64,000 nt of DNA, taken from assembly GCA_017979445.1 (NCBI GenBank), contig CM030711.1, positions 15,330,922 through 15,394,921 on the forward strand, given 5' to 3'. This stretch comes from Akebia trifoliata. Taxonomy: Eukaryota > Streptophyta > Magnoliopsida > Ranunculales > Lardizabalaceae. Positions 1 through 10,944 of the stretch are shown here, one piece after another. The position numbers and the translations under genes are program-made. Position 1 is the first letter of the stretch; every line of letters begins with the position of its first letter. Under the pieces are notes generated by a model that saw only the letters and a program-made list of their open reading frames with translations, was not told the DNA's origin and searched no databases.

Positions 1-585
1 GGTTTTCAACCTAACAGACTTTCTTTTTTATGGTTATGCCCTAAATTTTGCCTAAGTCGCATTTTCGGATTTTCGACTTAGCGGGTTTATCTTTTTTTTT
101 TTATGATCTTGAATAATCAACTCGATAACTTCTTGGTTCCCTACACCTTAACCGAGTCAATTAGCATTCAGGAGGACTTAATAGGTGGACTTAGGATATG
201 GTTTAGAAAGAAAAGATATAAGGCTCAACTTCCCAAAATGCCCCTAGTTTAATATTCTCTCTTTTCTGTCAATTATTTTGATTTTTTCTAAATGCCCCTA
301 GTTTGGCATTCTTTTCTTTCTATCAATTCTTTTGATTTTTTTCTAATGCCTTTAGTTTGGCATTCTTTTCTTTTGAACATTTTAATATGAGATTTTTCTT
401 TTAGATGACACTTTCCTTAAGAGAATACATTTTTTTTTGCATGACCGGGCCTGAAGTAACTTCTCAGGTTGCCTACGTACCCCAAATTTTTTTTTTCTTT
501 TGGGATCAAGTCAAAACGTAATTCATACTAAGATTCCCTCCCAATGTTAGTCGATGTGATTTAGAAAGAAGAGGCTATTGATTTT
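1..585 (-). other. Interior segment of element E2, left of the E1 insertion
   Basis: Non-coding retroelement interior. It contains several copies of a theme of the type 'tttgcctaagtcgc...ggattttcgacttagcg', also present at 5041-5290 in E1, and the phrase 'cttctcaggttgcctacgta' shared with 5599-5620. It stops at the first base of the E1 LTR. The last bases (tttttgaaa) are shared by the LTR start and by the equivalent uninterrupted site in E1 near 5722-5731. Confidence 0.7.
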
Positions 586-2324
586 TGAAAGCGCCCTCGA
601 TCTGCGGGGTGCGCGGATCCGCTTTTGACTCTTGAGGTTTGGGAGTCGCCACCTAGTTATTGTGGTCTAGGAACCAAACTGGCTCTAACATGGATAAAAA
701 GAACTAATCCACCACAAAAAATCTGAATTCGGGGATCATGTTACGGGGTTGGAAGGTGTTAGGCACCAACTCCGCCCGACCAAAGCCAGTCTCTACTAAC
801 TTTTCAAATATATCACATTGCTAAACACCTAGATAAAAATAAAAAAATTACATACCTTTCCGATAGCAAGGATTTTGTTCCCTCAGATATGACAAAAAGA
901 GCTCCTTGTACTGTACTCCCTTACTTCGTTCTGTCTCCAGATTTGACTTCGGATCTCCTAGATCAAGGTATCTCCTTGTTTTTGGATCTAAACTCTTCAA
1001 GTTTGTTGTGGATTTGGGGGTATTTTTGGAGGGATTTTAGGTATTTTCTAGACTAAAATTGAAGGAGGGATGTTAGGTAAGGAGTTGGGGCTCCAAAACT
1101 AGGGTTTATGGGGGGCTAGGGGAGCTTCTAGACCTACTTCTCTTAGGGTTTATGATTTGATCCGAAAATAGGGTGTGAGCACCTCTATTTATAGAATTTT
1201 TTTAAGGGTGATTTGGATAGAGTTAGTGTTTAATTAGAGATCTTTTAATTAGAGTTGTGTTTTAGTTAAAATTGTTTTAGGTAGAATTGTGTTTTAATTA
1301 GAATTTTTTAGGTAGAATTGTTTTTAAGTTAAAACTCTATTAGATAGAGTTATTATTTAATTAGAATTCTATTATGACTTTTGGTCTTATTTGATTGACT
1401 TTTAATGTTTTGACTTTAGTCTTAATTGATTGACTTTTAATATTTTGACTTCAGTCTTGCTTAATTGACTTTAATTTTGACTTTAGTCTCACTTGATTGA
1501 CTTTAATTTACTTTGACTACAGTCTTGCTTGATTGACTTTAAATTTTTGGAGAACCCCCTTCCATTATTTCTTTAATTCTTTGGACCCCCAAATGGGGGG
1601 GTCCTTAAAGAAATATCCCACGAACCCTCAACAATTTTACCCGAAAGTCCGATTGATCGATTTTTTAATTCAAAATTTTAAATTAATTTCATCAATGTTT
1701 CACTTTAATTATTTAATATTTTATTTATTAATTTCAGAATTTTTTAATTATGAAAATTGTGAAATTACCATTTTACCCTCGGAGAGGACTTTTCACGTTT
1801 TAAGTCGGTTTTTAATGTTCTAGGATGTTTTAGAATCGATTTTTCGTAAGGAATTCAATGGAAAATTTATTTTGTGTTATTTATGAAATTTTTTGTGTAA
1901 AATGATTGTGAATTTTATGAGGGGCATTTTCATAATTTTGTCAAATTCTGTTAAAATTGGTGAAATGATTTATTTGGTTCCGATTTGTTATTTTATGTGT
2001 TCGAGAGAGTTTTCCTAAGCGTAACGTAGGCTCTAGGGTTGTTTTGAGGTTAGGGGTATTTTGGTAATTTGGTAATTTTTTAGTGATTTTTATCGTGAAG
2101 TTTCTTTTTAGTCTGCAAGATGATGATTTCTATATTTCTGGGGTCATATTTTCCTAACGTAGCGTGATTTCTAAGGTTTTGTCAATTCGAGATACCTCAT
2201 CCGGTTTTTTGAAACACATCTGGTAACAAAATAAAGCAACGGAATACACATCCATCATTGGGAATCATTGCAATCGGATTGACGAGTTGATTAATCAGGC
2301 GAGTGCAAAAATGGGGTGTCTACA
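586..2324 (-). repeat. E1 3' LTR (LTR1)
   Basis: 1739 bp. On the minus strand it begins TGTAGACACCCC and ends GGGCGCTTTCA. It pairs with 10945-12677 along its whole length, with only scattered substitutions and small indels. On the minus strand a TATA box (TATAAATAG) lies at 1195-1203. The motif GGAAGGTGTTAGGCACC lies on the plus strand at 751-767. Simple runs around 'gattgacttt' (1380-1540) give an internal degenerate repeat. Confidence 0.9.
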
Positions 2325-2340
2325 GATGCCCCTCTTTGGC
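2325..2340 (-). other. Polypurine tract of E1 next to its 3' LTR
   Basis: On the minus strand this reads CCAAAGAGGGGCATC directly before the LTR start TGTAGA. It is purine-rich and positioned as a plus-strand primer, which fixes the element's orientation as minus. The same tract after LTR2 (12678 onward) has one substitution. Confidence 0.7.
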
Positions 2341-2580
2341 AGAGGGTTAAAGCAAACTAGATAGCAAATCTATTTTGGTAGATAGTGCGATATCTGAATG
2401 CCAAAGCTAGTGACAGTTCATTTTGCAGCCTGATTTAGCAATTCGTCGGGGTGTTCGGATCCTTGAGGGTAAAGCTCTCCCCGAATTAAAAGATTGTTAG
2501 GTCCTTGAGCGAGAGCTCTCACTAACAATGTCAGATCCTTGAATTTTAGAGAATTCTCCCTGACTAAAAAGTGCAAGTGT

Positions 2581-4420
2581 ATGCACTCTGTGAATTGAGT
2601 AAAATCTGAGTAAAACAAAACTCGAGAAAATTTGAATGATATTTGAGACAAATCTGAGCAAAAGTTGGGAGAAAGTTAAATGTCCTACTCTACCTACTCT
2701 AGGTGAAAGAGTAATAAATTTATATTTTTTTGAGAGTCTTATTCTACCTATTCAGAGTGAAAGAGTAATGCACTAAATATTTTTTGGGAAGTTCTACTCT
2801 ACCTACCTAGAGTAAAAGAGTAATGAACTATTTTTGTTTTTTTTTTTTTTTTTTTGGAATGCACTCTGTGAAATTGAGTAAAATCTGAGTAAAACAAAAC
2901 TCGAGAAAATTTGAATGTTATTTGAGACAAATCTGAGCAAAAGTTGGGAGAAAGTTAAATGTCCTACTCTACCTACTCTAGGTGAAAGAGTAATAAATTT
3001 ATATTTTTTTGAGAGTCTTATTCTACCTACTCAGAGTGAAAGAGTAATGCACTAAATATTTTTTGGGAAGTTCTACTCTACCTACCTAGAGTAAAAGAGT
3101 AATGAACTATTTTTGTTTTTTTTTTTTTTTTTTTTTGGAAGTTCTACTCTACCTACTCGGAGTGAAAGAGTAATGAACTAAGCTTTTTAGAAGTCCTACT
3201 CTACCTGCCCAGGGTGAAAGAGTAATGAACTAATTTTTTAGGAGTCCTACTCTACCTGCCCAAGGTGAAAGAGTAATGAACTAATTTTTTTTTTGAAAAG
3301 TTCTACTCTACTCTACCTACTCGAAGTGAAAGAGTAATGAACTAAACTTTTTTTGGGAAGTTCTACTCTACCTACCCGGAGTGAAAGAGTAATGAACTAA
3401 GCTTTTTAGAAGTCCTACTCTACCTGCCCAGGGTGAAAGAGTAATGAACTAATTTTTTTGGGAAGTTCTACTCTACCTACTCGGAGTGAAAGAGTAATGA
3501 ACTAATTTTTTAGGAGTCCTACTCTACCTGCCCAGGGTGAAAGAGTAGAACAATTTTTTTTTTTTGAAAAGTTCTACTCTACCTACTCGAGTGAAAGAGT
3601 AATGAACCAAGGTTTTTTGGAAAGTCCTACTCTACCTGCCCAGGGTGAAAGAGTAATGAACTAATTATTTTGGGAAGTTCTACTCTACCTACTCGGAGTG
3701 AAAGAGTAATGAACTAATTGTTTTGGGAATCCTACTCTACCTGCCAGGGTGAAAGAGTAATGAATTAATTAGTTTGGGAAGTTCTACTCTACCTACTCGG
3801 AGTGAAAGAGTAATGAACTAATTGTTTTTGGAGTCCTACTCTACCTGCCAGGGTGAAAGAGTAATGAACTAATTTTTTTTTTGGAAGTTCTACTCTACCT
3901 ACTCGGAGTGAAAGAGTAATGAACTAATTTTTTTTTGGAAGTTCTACTCTACCTACTCAAAGTGAAAGAGTATGAACTAATTTTTTCTGGAAGTTCTACT
4001 CTACCTACTCGGAGTGAAAGAGTAATGAACTAATTATTTTGGGAATCCTACTCTACCTGCCCAGGGTGAAAGAGTAATGAATTAATTATTTTGGGAAGTT
4101 CTACTCTACCTACTCGGAGTGAAAGAGTAATGAACTAATTTTTAATTGTTTTGGGAGTCCTACTCTACCTGCCCAGGGTGAAAGAGTAATGAACTAATTT
4201 TTTTTTTGGAAGTTCTACTCTACCTACTCGGAGTGAAAGAGTAATGAACTAATTTTTTTTTGGAAGTTCTACTCTACCTACTCAAAGTGAAAGAGTATGA
4301 ACTAATTTTTTCTGGGAAGTTCTACTCTACCTACTCAAAGTGAAAGAGTAATGAACTAATTTTTTTCTTTTTTAGGAAGTTCTATTCTACCTGCCCAGGG
4401 TGCAAGAATAATGAACTAAG
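2581..4420. repeat. Tandem array of ~55-62-bp hairpin-forming units in the E1 3' untranslated region
   Basis: About 30 units built around a core of the form 'tctactctacct...gtgaaagagtaatgaac', separated by T-runs of variable length. Two unit types interleave: one with 'tactcggagtga', one with 'tgcccagggtga'. Each unit contains TACTCT and its exact reverse complement AGAGTA about 20 bp apart, so each can fold. At the left end a longer direct duplication with period 278 bp (2581-2858 and 2859-3138) includes the first units. Tandem arrays before the 3' LTR are a known feature of Tat/Ogre-type elements. Confidence 0.9.
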
Positions 4421-6069
4421 CTTTGAGGGAACAAACGGGGGATTAACCTCGCATTTGACTCTCTTTTTTAATAAAAAGTTGGATTTTATGAAGGTCTGGT
4501 AAATATTTTAACTCTCTTTGAATCTGAGGAGTTTTCAAAATTGCTATCAAGAGGGTAACCTTTAATGCAAAGTTAACCTTATCCTTTGGGGTTGAAATTG
4601 ACCAGGCATCAGAACAAAATGCCCCTAGTTTGACAAGGAACATTGCACTAGGGATAATTGAATATAATTTGAAAATAAATGCCCCTAGTGTAAGGGGGGA
4701 AACTGTACTCTTTAGAAAAAAGGAAGTGCCCTTGTTATGAAAATTTGAAATCCTTGATTACCGCAAGTGCAATAAAGGTTTAACTTTTATTTTTACTTTT
4801 TATATTGAAGATTTTGAGTCAGGCTCAAAGACATTGGAACAAAATATTTCTTTCTGAAATTCATCATAGAATTTGTTCTTTCTTCCCGTCGGTTCGCTTA
4901 GGGACATGAAACTCTTCAGATCAATCATAGACGAGATACTTGTATCCACTGAGTCTATATTTGGTTCAAACTAGGTATTGAAACTTGATCATTCGGACTT
5001 CAGATATTTCGGCTCGGGCTACCTTTTCAGCTTCTCAACTCAACGGAGATTTTCTTTTATTTTTTGATAGCTCTAAGTTTTGCCTAGATTGCCTATCCAG
5101 GTTTTCAATCTAGCGAGCATGCTCTAGCTTTTGCCTAGATCGCCTTTTTAGGTTTTCGATCTAGCGAGCTTACAATTTTTTTTTTTTCCTTGCATTGATT
5201 GTTGCCAAGGTCATCCTTTCAGATCTTCAACCTTGCGAGCTTACCTTAATTTTTGCCTAAGCCGCCCTTTTTGGGTTTTCAACTTAGCAGATTTTTTCTT
5301 CTTCTTCCCTTCTGAACTTCTGGAGTTGCTGTCTGATCATGCTTTGCTATCTTCCTTGACTTCTCGCACGGTACTTAGGAGGACTTTCATGGGTAAGCTT
5401 AGGACTAGGTATAAAAAGAAAGGGATTTTGAGGCTCAAAAACCCAAATGCCCTTGTGTGACATTTCCTTTTAAATTATTTTCTTTTTCCTTGAATTTTCT
5501 TCCCCACTTTGACAATTTTTTTCTTTTGAATTTTTTTTTTTTAGATTTTTTCTTTGTCGGGGTATCTATTTTTATTTTTTTGATGTGGTCGGGCTTGAAG
5601 TAACTTCTCAGGTTGCCTACGTACCCCAGAATTTTGGGATCAAACCAAAACGTAGTTCAAATATTTTTCCCTCCCTTAGGTTAGGTGATCGGGCTAAGAA
5701 AGAAGAAGCCATAATTTTTTTCTTTTTGAAAAGACTGCGAAAGGGTTGAGAAAGGATATATTGAACTGGGTAATAAGAGAATTGATTCGGCCAAAGATGG
5801 CCTCCTTAAATGTAGTACCGTTTGATTTGGTCAAGGTTGGTTGATTCTGGTAATTAGATTCCATCATGATCTTGAAGTCTAACAGTTTTTCCAGATAATA
5901 TTTCCTTGATGATTGAATCTCTCCAATTGAGTTCAAACTTTCTATGATCGAGAAGAATACTCAAAAAAAATTTTGGGTAGTCTGATGCTTAGATCTTTGA
6001 CTTATAAGTGATGAACTTTGACTTTATTGTCAAACATGCAAGTGACTCCTCTCCATTGACAGACCCAAT
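4421..6069 (-). other. Non-coding E1 interior between integrase relic and repeat array
   Basis: No coding frame is recognisable. It holds three or four degenerate copies of a short block with the plus-strand pattern 'ttgcctagat...ttttcaatctagcgagc' (5060-5290), related to the block at 1-130 in E2. The part near 5599-5730 is the stretch whose E2 counterpart was the E1 insertion site. Confidence 0.6.
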
Positions 6070-6335
6070 CTGTTTCTAACAATTAACTTCTATCAAAACC
6101 TTGAGATACAGGATTTTCCCTTTTAACCGGTAAGATTGCTTCCATATCATACTAGAGTGACTCTAGTAGAAGACTGTATTGAAGTGTAATATGTCCATAA
6201 TGCGAATGGTAACTTTTCTGGCCAACCCGTGTGATATGTGATTGACACATTTTCACGATGATTGTCTTAAGATTTTTACTGGCTGCTTCAACTATTCCAT
6301 CGATTTTAAAATTTCAGTACTGATATTTTATAATC
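6070..6335 (-). pseudogene. Ty3/Gypsy integrase C-terminal relic in E1
   Basis: On the minus strand, in broken frames, it reads stretches that match the end of plant Gypsy integrases: IDGIVEAASKNLKTIIVKM, then WPEKLPFALWTYYTSIQ, then YDMEAILPV, then LKVLIEV. These correspond to the conserved order 'NGAVEAANKN', 'WPE.LPFALWGYRTS', 'YGMEAVLPVE', 'LRVL.EA'. At least two frameshifts and several stops interrupt it, so it is dead. It shows that E1 descends from an element with a pol gene. The upstream catalytic core, reverse transcriptase and protease are gone. The assignment to integrase is firm; the exact ends are approximate. Confidence 0.8.
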
Positions 6336-6859
6336 CCTCCTCTGACTATGTTAGTCAATTCTGGTTTGTATATGTGGTGTTCTCATAGGATGGGTATATA
6401 TTTCATGTTGAACAACACTCCAAATTTAACTGACATATCCTCATAGGACCATGTAAGCAAGTCTTTTGAATTTTCTGAATAAATTCATCATCTCTTGTGA
6501 TCCTCTGGGGATAAGTTAGTTCCAATATGAATTTCTTGGGAATTATTTTTGTTCCGAGGTCAATGACCTTTAGTTCCTCGAACAAGACATTTATCTTCTC
6601 ATTCAAGAGGGGGTTCCTTATTAAGGAATTTCTCTTTGAAGCCAATTATTAGTTAACTCGTTAATGCGATCAAGGTATTAAAAATTTTCTTTATTCAATT
6701 AAATTTAGATGGGGCGACGGACACCAGCCAACACACACAACACTAACTTGACTAGAACAAAATAAGGAATAAAAAGACAGATTTGATTAGTAACTTGATA
6801 GAAAGAACCAGACTCAAGACTCATAAACAACTAAAGACAATTACCCACAACGGGCTTGA
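6336..6859 (-). other. E1 spacer between gag relic and integrase relic
   Basis: A minus-strand open stretch at 6403-6645 ends about 20 bp after a CHGPMRICQLNLEC-like string. I do not recognise it. It may be a leftover of deleted pol or gag-pol sequence, since it lies exactly where protease, reverse transcriptase and RNase H would be expected. The rest is AT-rich with no signal. Confidence 0.4.
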
Positions 6860-8491
6860 TTATAGACTGAGAATTCGAGAAACTATTTCCAAGCGGTTAG
6901 ACTGAGTTTCTTCTTCAGATTCTTTGCATTCTTCAGACTTACTTCTTCTCTCTTGGCCAAGACTGCATTTGGTGGTGAAAACCTCATTAGGGACCGTCAC
7001 TTTGGTAAAAGGAGGGCTAGGAGGTTTATGATTGACTGATCGGATGAGAAGGATTGGGTCAAACAAGAGTTGAGTATTGGATACCATATTCAAAGTCTGA
7101 GGAGGTTGGTAACTAGGTAGAGGGTTGGTAGTAACATTCGGTTGCTCAGGGGCAGGGACAGTAATTTTTTTGGCGTCGATGAGGTCTTGAACTGTATGAC
7201 GAAGAGCGACACAACGATCAGTAAGATGACCGGGATTTTGGTGAAACTCACAAATAGGTTGGGATTGTGAGAAGTGGGGAGTGGATTTGGTAAAGGTCGA
7301 GGTTGGAGAGGTGCAATGAGCCCTTTACTTAATAGTTTTTGAAGGACAATGCTCAAAGGCATCCCAAGATTGGTGAATTTCCTACGCGGTCGAGGTTGAT
7401 TAGGGTTAACTTGGTTACTAGGCAAGATAGTAGATTGGACGGGTGTAGTAGACGTATTGGCTACATAGGCGTGATCAGTACTAGACTTAGAATTGGTAAA
7501 AGGCTTTTTGAACTTGTTGTCAGAAGGATTGGAAAGGATTCCGGAAGTGAAAGCATATTCCAATTGGCTACCAGCTTGCAATAGAGACTCGAATGTAGGA
7601 AGGTATTGGAAAACTAGATGTCGGGCATACCCTTGCGAGAGGTTTTTTTAAGATAATAGCCACTTATTCTTTCTCTGAAGGTCTATCCCACATTTATGTG
7701 CAGCCTTGGCCCTCCAGCGACCAATGAAATCAGTGAATGTCTCCCCATTTTTCTGTTAGTTGCTTCCAAATCCCTTCTTGAGGTCTCAATCTCAGTACTG
7801 TATTTATACTGATGCCAGAAGGCCTTTGACATGTTTTCCCATGTACCCACAGTAACTGGATCTTGAGACATTAACCAACGTAGTGCTGATCCCGATAGAG
7901 TTCTTTGGAACAACAATGCCATTTGTTCGTCGCTGAGCCCCATAGTGCGCATGTTGGTGACATACACCTTAAGATGTGTTTTTGCACACCCTGTCCCACT
8001 GAACTTGTCCATTTCAGGCATCACAAACTTCTCTGGCAAATGGATTCTAGGGATGCGATTTAAAGCTTCAATGCCTGCTGCAATTTCATCAATACCCTTT
8101 ATACTTTTCATCGCTGACTCCAATTGAGACATTCTATTAGATAATGCCGGATTCTCATCAACATACTCTTCATCTCCGTCGAGCTCGAAGACTTCACGTG
8201 GACGTTCTCTTCAACCTTTTTCCCCTTTAGGTCATCTAGGGGAATTCCCGTTGATTCCGAGGTCTGTTCTAACATTTCCACTTTGCCTTTTATATTGCTG
8301 ATATCATTGGCAAAGGCTGCCAAGATCTTACGGATCTCTGTGAGCTCAGATTCTGAAGCCATCTCTGCTTGTTGACTTGGTACTGTGGTTCTTTCTAACC
8401 GACTGGACTTACGACTCCAACTAGGAGGTGGACACTTGAGTTTGGGCGCAATGATAATCCTATATGACCCATCAAAGGTAGATTTAGTCAA
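6860..8491 (-). pseudogene. E1 gag relic (retrotransposon capsid-type protein)
   Basis: Structural capsid-type protein of an LTR retrotransposon, broken. On the minus strand: an N-terminal helical part (8491 to about 8190, with MASESELTEIRKILAAF from 8363), a frameshift near 8190, then the retrotransposon gag domain (8132-7683) with LPEKFVMPEMDKFSG, THLKVYV, LLFQRTLSGSALRWL and a WENMSKAFWHQY stretch. After further breaks comes a C-terminal part (7581 to about 6860) rich in P, N and Q. The zinc-knuckle-like CEFHQ...GH...RC segment seen intact in E2 is frameshifted here near 7250. The matching E2 copy is colinear. The family assignment is firm; it is not translatable as one protein. Confidence 0.85.
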
Positions 8492-10126
8492 TTTCGGTAT
8501 TAACCCCTTGATAACATTTTTAAGAATCCTGAGATTTTATTGAATATATCATTTGTAAATCATTTTTTCTTCATTCTCTTTTCTTTTAGAAAACTTTTTT
8601 TTTTTGAAAAATCTTGTTCTTATGGAAAACACTTTTTCTGGAAAATATATATATATTTTTTTAGAGAACATTTCTTCTAGAAAATACTTTCCTTTTGTAA
8701 ACCATTTCTCTTCTTTAAAAATGGGTGGAAACCCGAATTTAGAAAAGAATTTGATTTCCATTTTGATCTAAATGGCCCGACCCATCATGATTATTGGATC
8801 GAGATGGACTGGGTCATTATAAATTATTGCAAAAAATGGATTCTTTATTGGGTCGGTGCACCCATTTTAATTTTCAAAAAGAAAATTTTTATCCTTGAGG
8901 ACAAACATACATTCTTGATCTCATCATTCACATCACTCACATACATTTATCAATCACATGCATTCATTCAATAAACAACCCGGGAACACCCACGATAAGT
9001 TCGAGTCGTAACCTACTGGGAAGGTTTCTAGACTCTAAGCTTACTACGTGTAATGCATTTTTATATGGCCACCCTTACCCAAGCACACCTATATACCTTT
9101 CGATACGTGGTGACTTGGTTTGATATACCGTATAGGTGATAATCTAAAACCTCAATTCACTTCTCTGAAGTCAAAAACAGCCAGTTTGATCTCCAGTTGA
9201 GAGGTGGCGCACAATGCTGAGCAAGGGCCCACTTAAATACCTCTCGTCTAGAATAGACGTAGTCTATCCCCCTCGTACAGTAGGATACAGTGGGGCAAGA
9301 TCTTGCTTAGGCACCGGTTTTGACCAAGAAGTGCAATTGATATACTTAGACTATCTTTTATACCTACGGGTACGAGTCAAGAGTTGTAGCTTTCATAAAT
9401 GGTTTGGCATCCCACGAGGGGACCGACCACGTACTAGTACTACGTTGGCAATCGGGATATGTGACTGTGTGGCTTACAATAGGTCAAAGACTCAGGTCGC
9501 TCCAGCCTGGGTGCATCAACATACTTCTCAGAATCACCTGATCAGATGGTATTAATGCCCCCAGTTTGATATACCCTAAGGTACGTGACCGGAGTTGTGG
9601 GTTTCATGAATGACGTCGCATCTCCGAAGAGACCGGGCCACGCACTAGTGCCACGTTGGCTAAATGGGACGTGTAAGTGAGTAAAACAGTAAACGTGCAT
9701 GTGGTGTGTGCAAAACAGGGTGGGGTGTGCCCGGGACCTTTTTCAAACAAATGGGCCCATGGATCCAATCAAACCAATCATACATTTAATCAAAACCAAA
9801 ATCATTCAAATCATATGAATATTCAATTAAGATCACATTATTCCCATCATATAAGCACATTAACATTACGATCAACATCAATCATGTATTTCAAGCAAGA
9901 TCATGATAAATTAATCAATAAATATGGCATATGATAATGATCAAACAAACATTACAATAGGCATAATTTTTATAATTTTTAAGGTCCAATCAATGATCAC
10001 TTTTGGGTGATCCAAAATAAATCGAGATTCCAATAGGTGTTACATTGATGATAGAACGACAATGGTTGAGATGAGCTCACTCTCAAGAACATTAATTGTG
10101 CCAACATTAGATAAATTCAGATTTTC
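8492..10126 (-). other. E1 leader between gag and the 193-bp repeats
   Basis: Non-coding. The block 8980-9680 matches 15650-16390 in E2, sharing phrases such as 'tctagaatagacgtagtcta' and 'acgtagtactagtacgtgg' (in either strand), so it is an ancestral leader segment of this family. Plus-strand open stretches here (9214-9555, 9677-9934) have no counterpart intact in E2 and are not believed to be genes. The rest is AT-rich. Confidence 0.55.
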
Positions 10127-10695
10127 TGTAAATTAGGAAAATACAATCTGAACTTGCATCGATGATATCTAAGGCTCCCGATAACGAAATCGAGTGAACT
10201 CAAGTTCTAAATTAATCTACTCGATGAGATCTACATTTTATTAATAGGTATCCAGACTTAGTTCTCACCAGAATGTTCTGTAAAAACGTTTTAACATTGC
10301 TGTCCCAACTTTCATTCAGAAATAATTCTAGATTTACAGATTGAACTTGCATCGATGATATCTAAGGCTTCCGATAACGAAATTGAGTGAACTCAGATTC
10401 TAAATTAATTTACTCGACGAGATCTATGTTTTATTAAGAGGCTCCCAGACTTAATTCTCACTAGAATATTCTCTAAAAAAGTTTTAACATTGCTGTCCCA
10501 ACTTTCATTCAGAAATAATTCCAGATTTACAGATTGAACTTGCATCGATGATATCTAAGGCTTCCGATAACGAAATTGAGTGAACTCAGATTCTAAATTA
10601 ATCTACTCGACGAGATCTATGTTTTATTAAGAGGCTCCCAGACTTAATTCTCACTAAAATATTCTCTAAAACGTTTTAATATTTCTATCCAACCT
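10127..10695. repeat. 193-bp tandem repeat, about 2.8 copies, in the E1 leader
   Basis: The string 'aacttgcatcgatgatatct' recurs at 10151, 10344 and 10537, giving an exact period of 193 bp. The second and third copies are closer to each other than to the first. It lies between the primer-binding site and gag. It is not seen in the E2 leader, which instead has the captured phosphatase fragment. Confidence 0.85.
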
Positions 10696-10926
10696 TCATC
10701 ATTCCATCATTTTCATAGGTCAATTTGAATCTTTCATTATTTACGGGTCATCAAAAAGTGATCCTTAATTGGAAAAAAAATGCAATACCCAAAATCATCT
10801 ACAATCAAGACAAAAAATAAATAAACAAAAAAATAAATAAAATAAATCCAACTAAATAATAAAAAAAAACTAAGTCATCTTGGCAATGCCCATACTTGGG
10901 GTTTTTCAAGTTTGATCCTCAATAGT

Positions 10927-10943
10927 CCCCAGTGGAGTCGCCA
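10927..10943 (-). other. Primer-binding-like site of E1
   Basis: On the minus strand, one base after the 5' LTR end, it reads TGGCGACTCCACTGGGG. It begins with TGG as expected for complementarity to a tRNA 3' CCA end. E2 has the same site at 18871-18886. I cannot name the tRNA with confidence; Tat/Ogre elements are known to use tRNA-Arg-type sites. Confidence 0.6.
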
Positions 10944-10944
10944 C

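Noticed and set aside
2680..4420. Regularly spaced short repeats that look like a CRISPR array
   Set aside because: The spacers are mostly T-runs and not unique sequence, the repeats are of two mixed types, and they lie inside a plant retrotransposon.
7339..8127. Plus-strand open frames over the E1 gag region
   Set aside because: They are antisense to the clear minus-strand gag domain and have no protein features of their own.
9214..9934. Two plus-strand open frames (113 and 85 residues) in the E1 leader
   Set aside because: The homologous E2 leader (15650-16390) does not keep them open, and they carry no recognisable motif.
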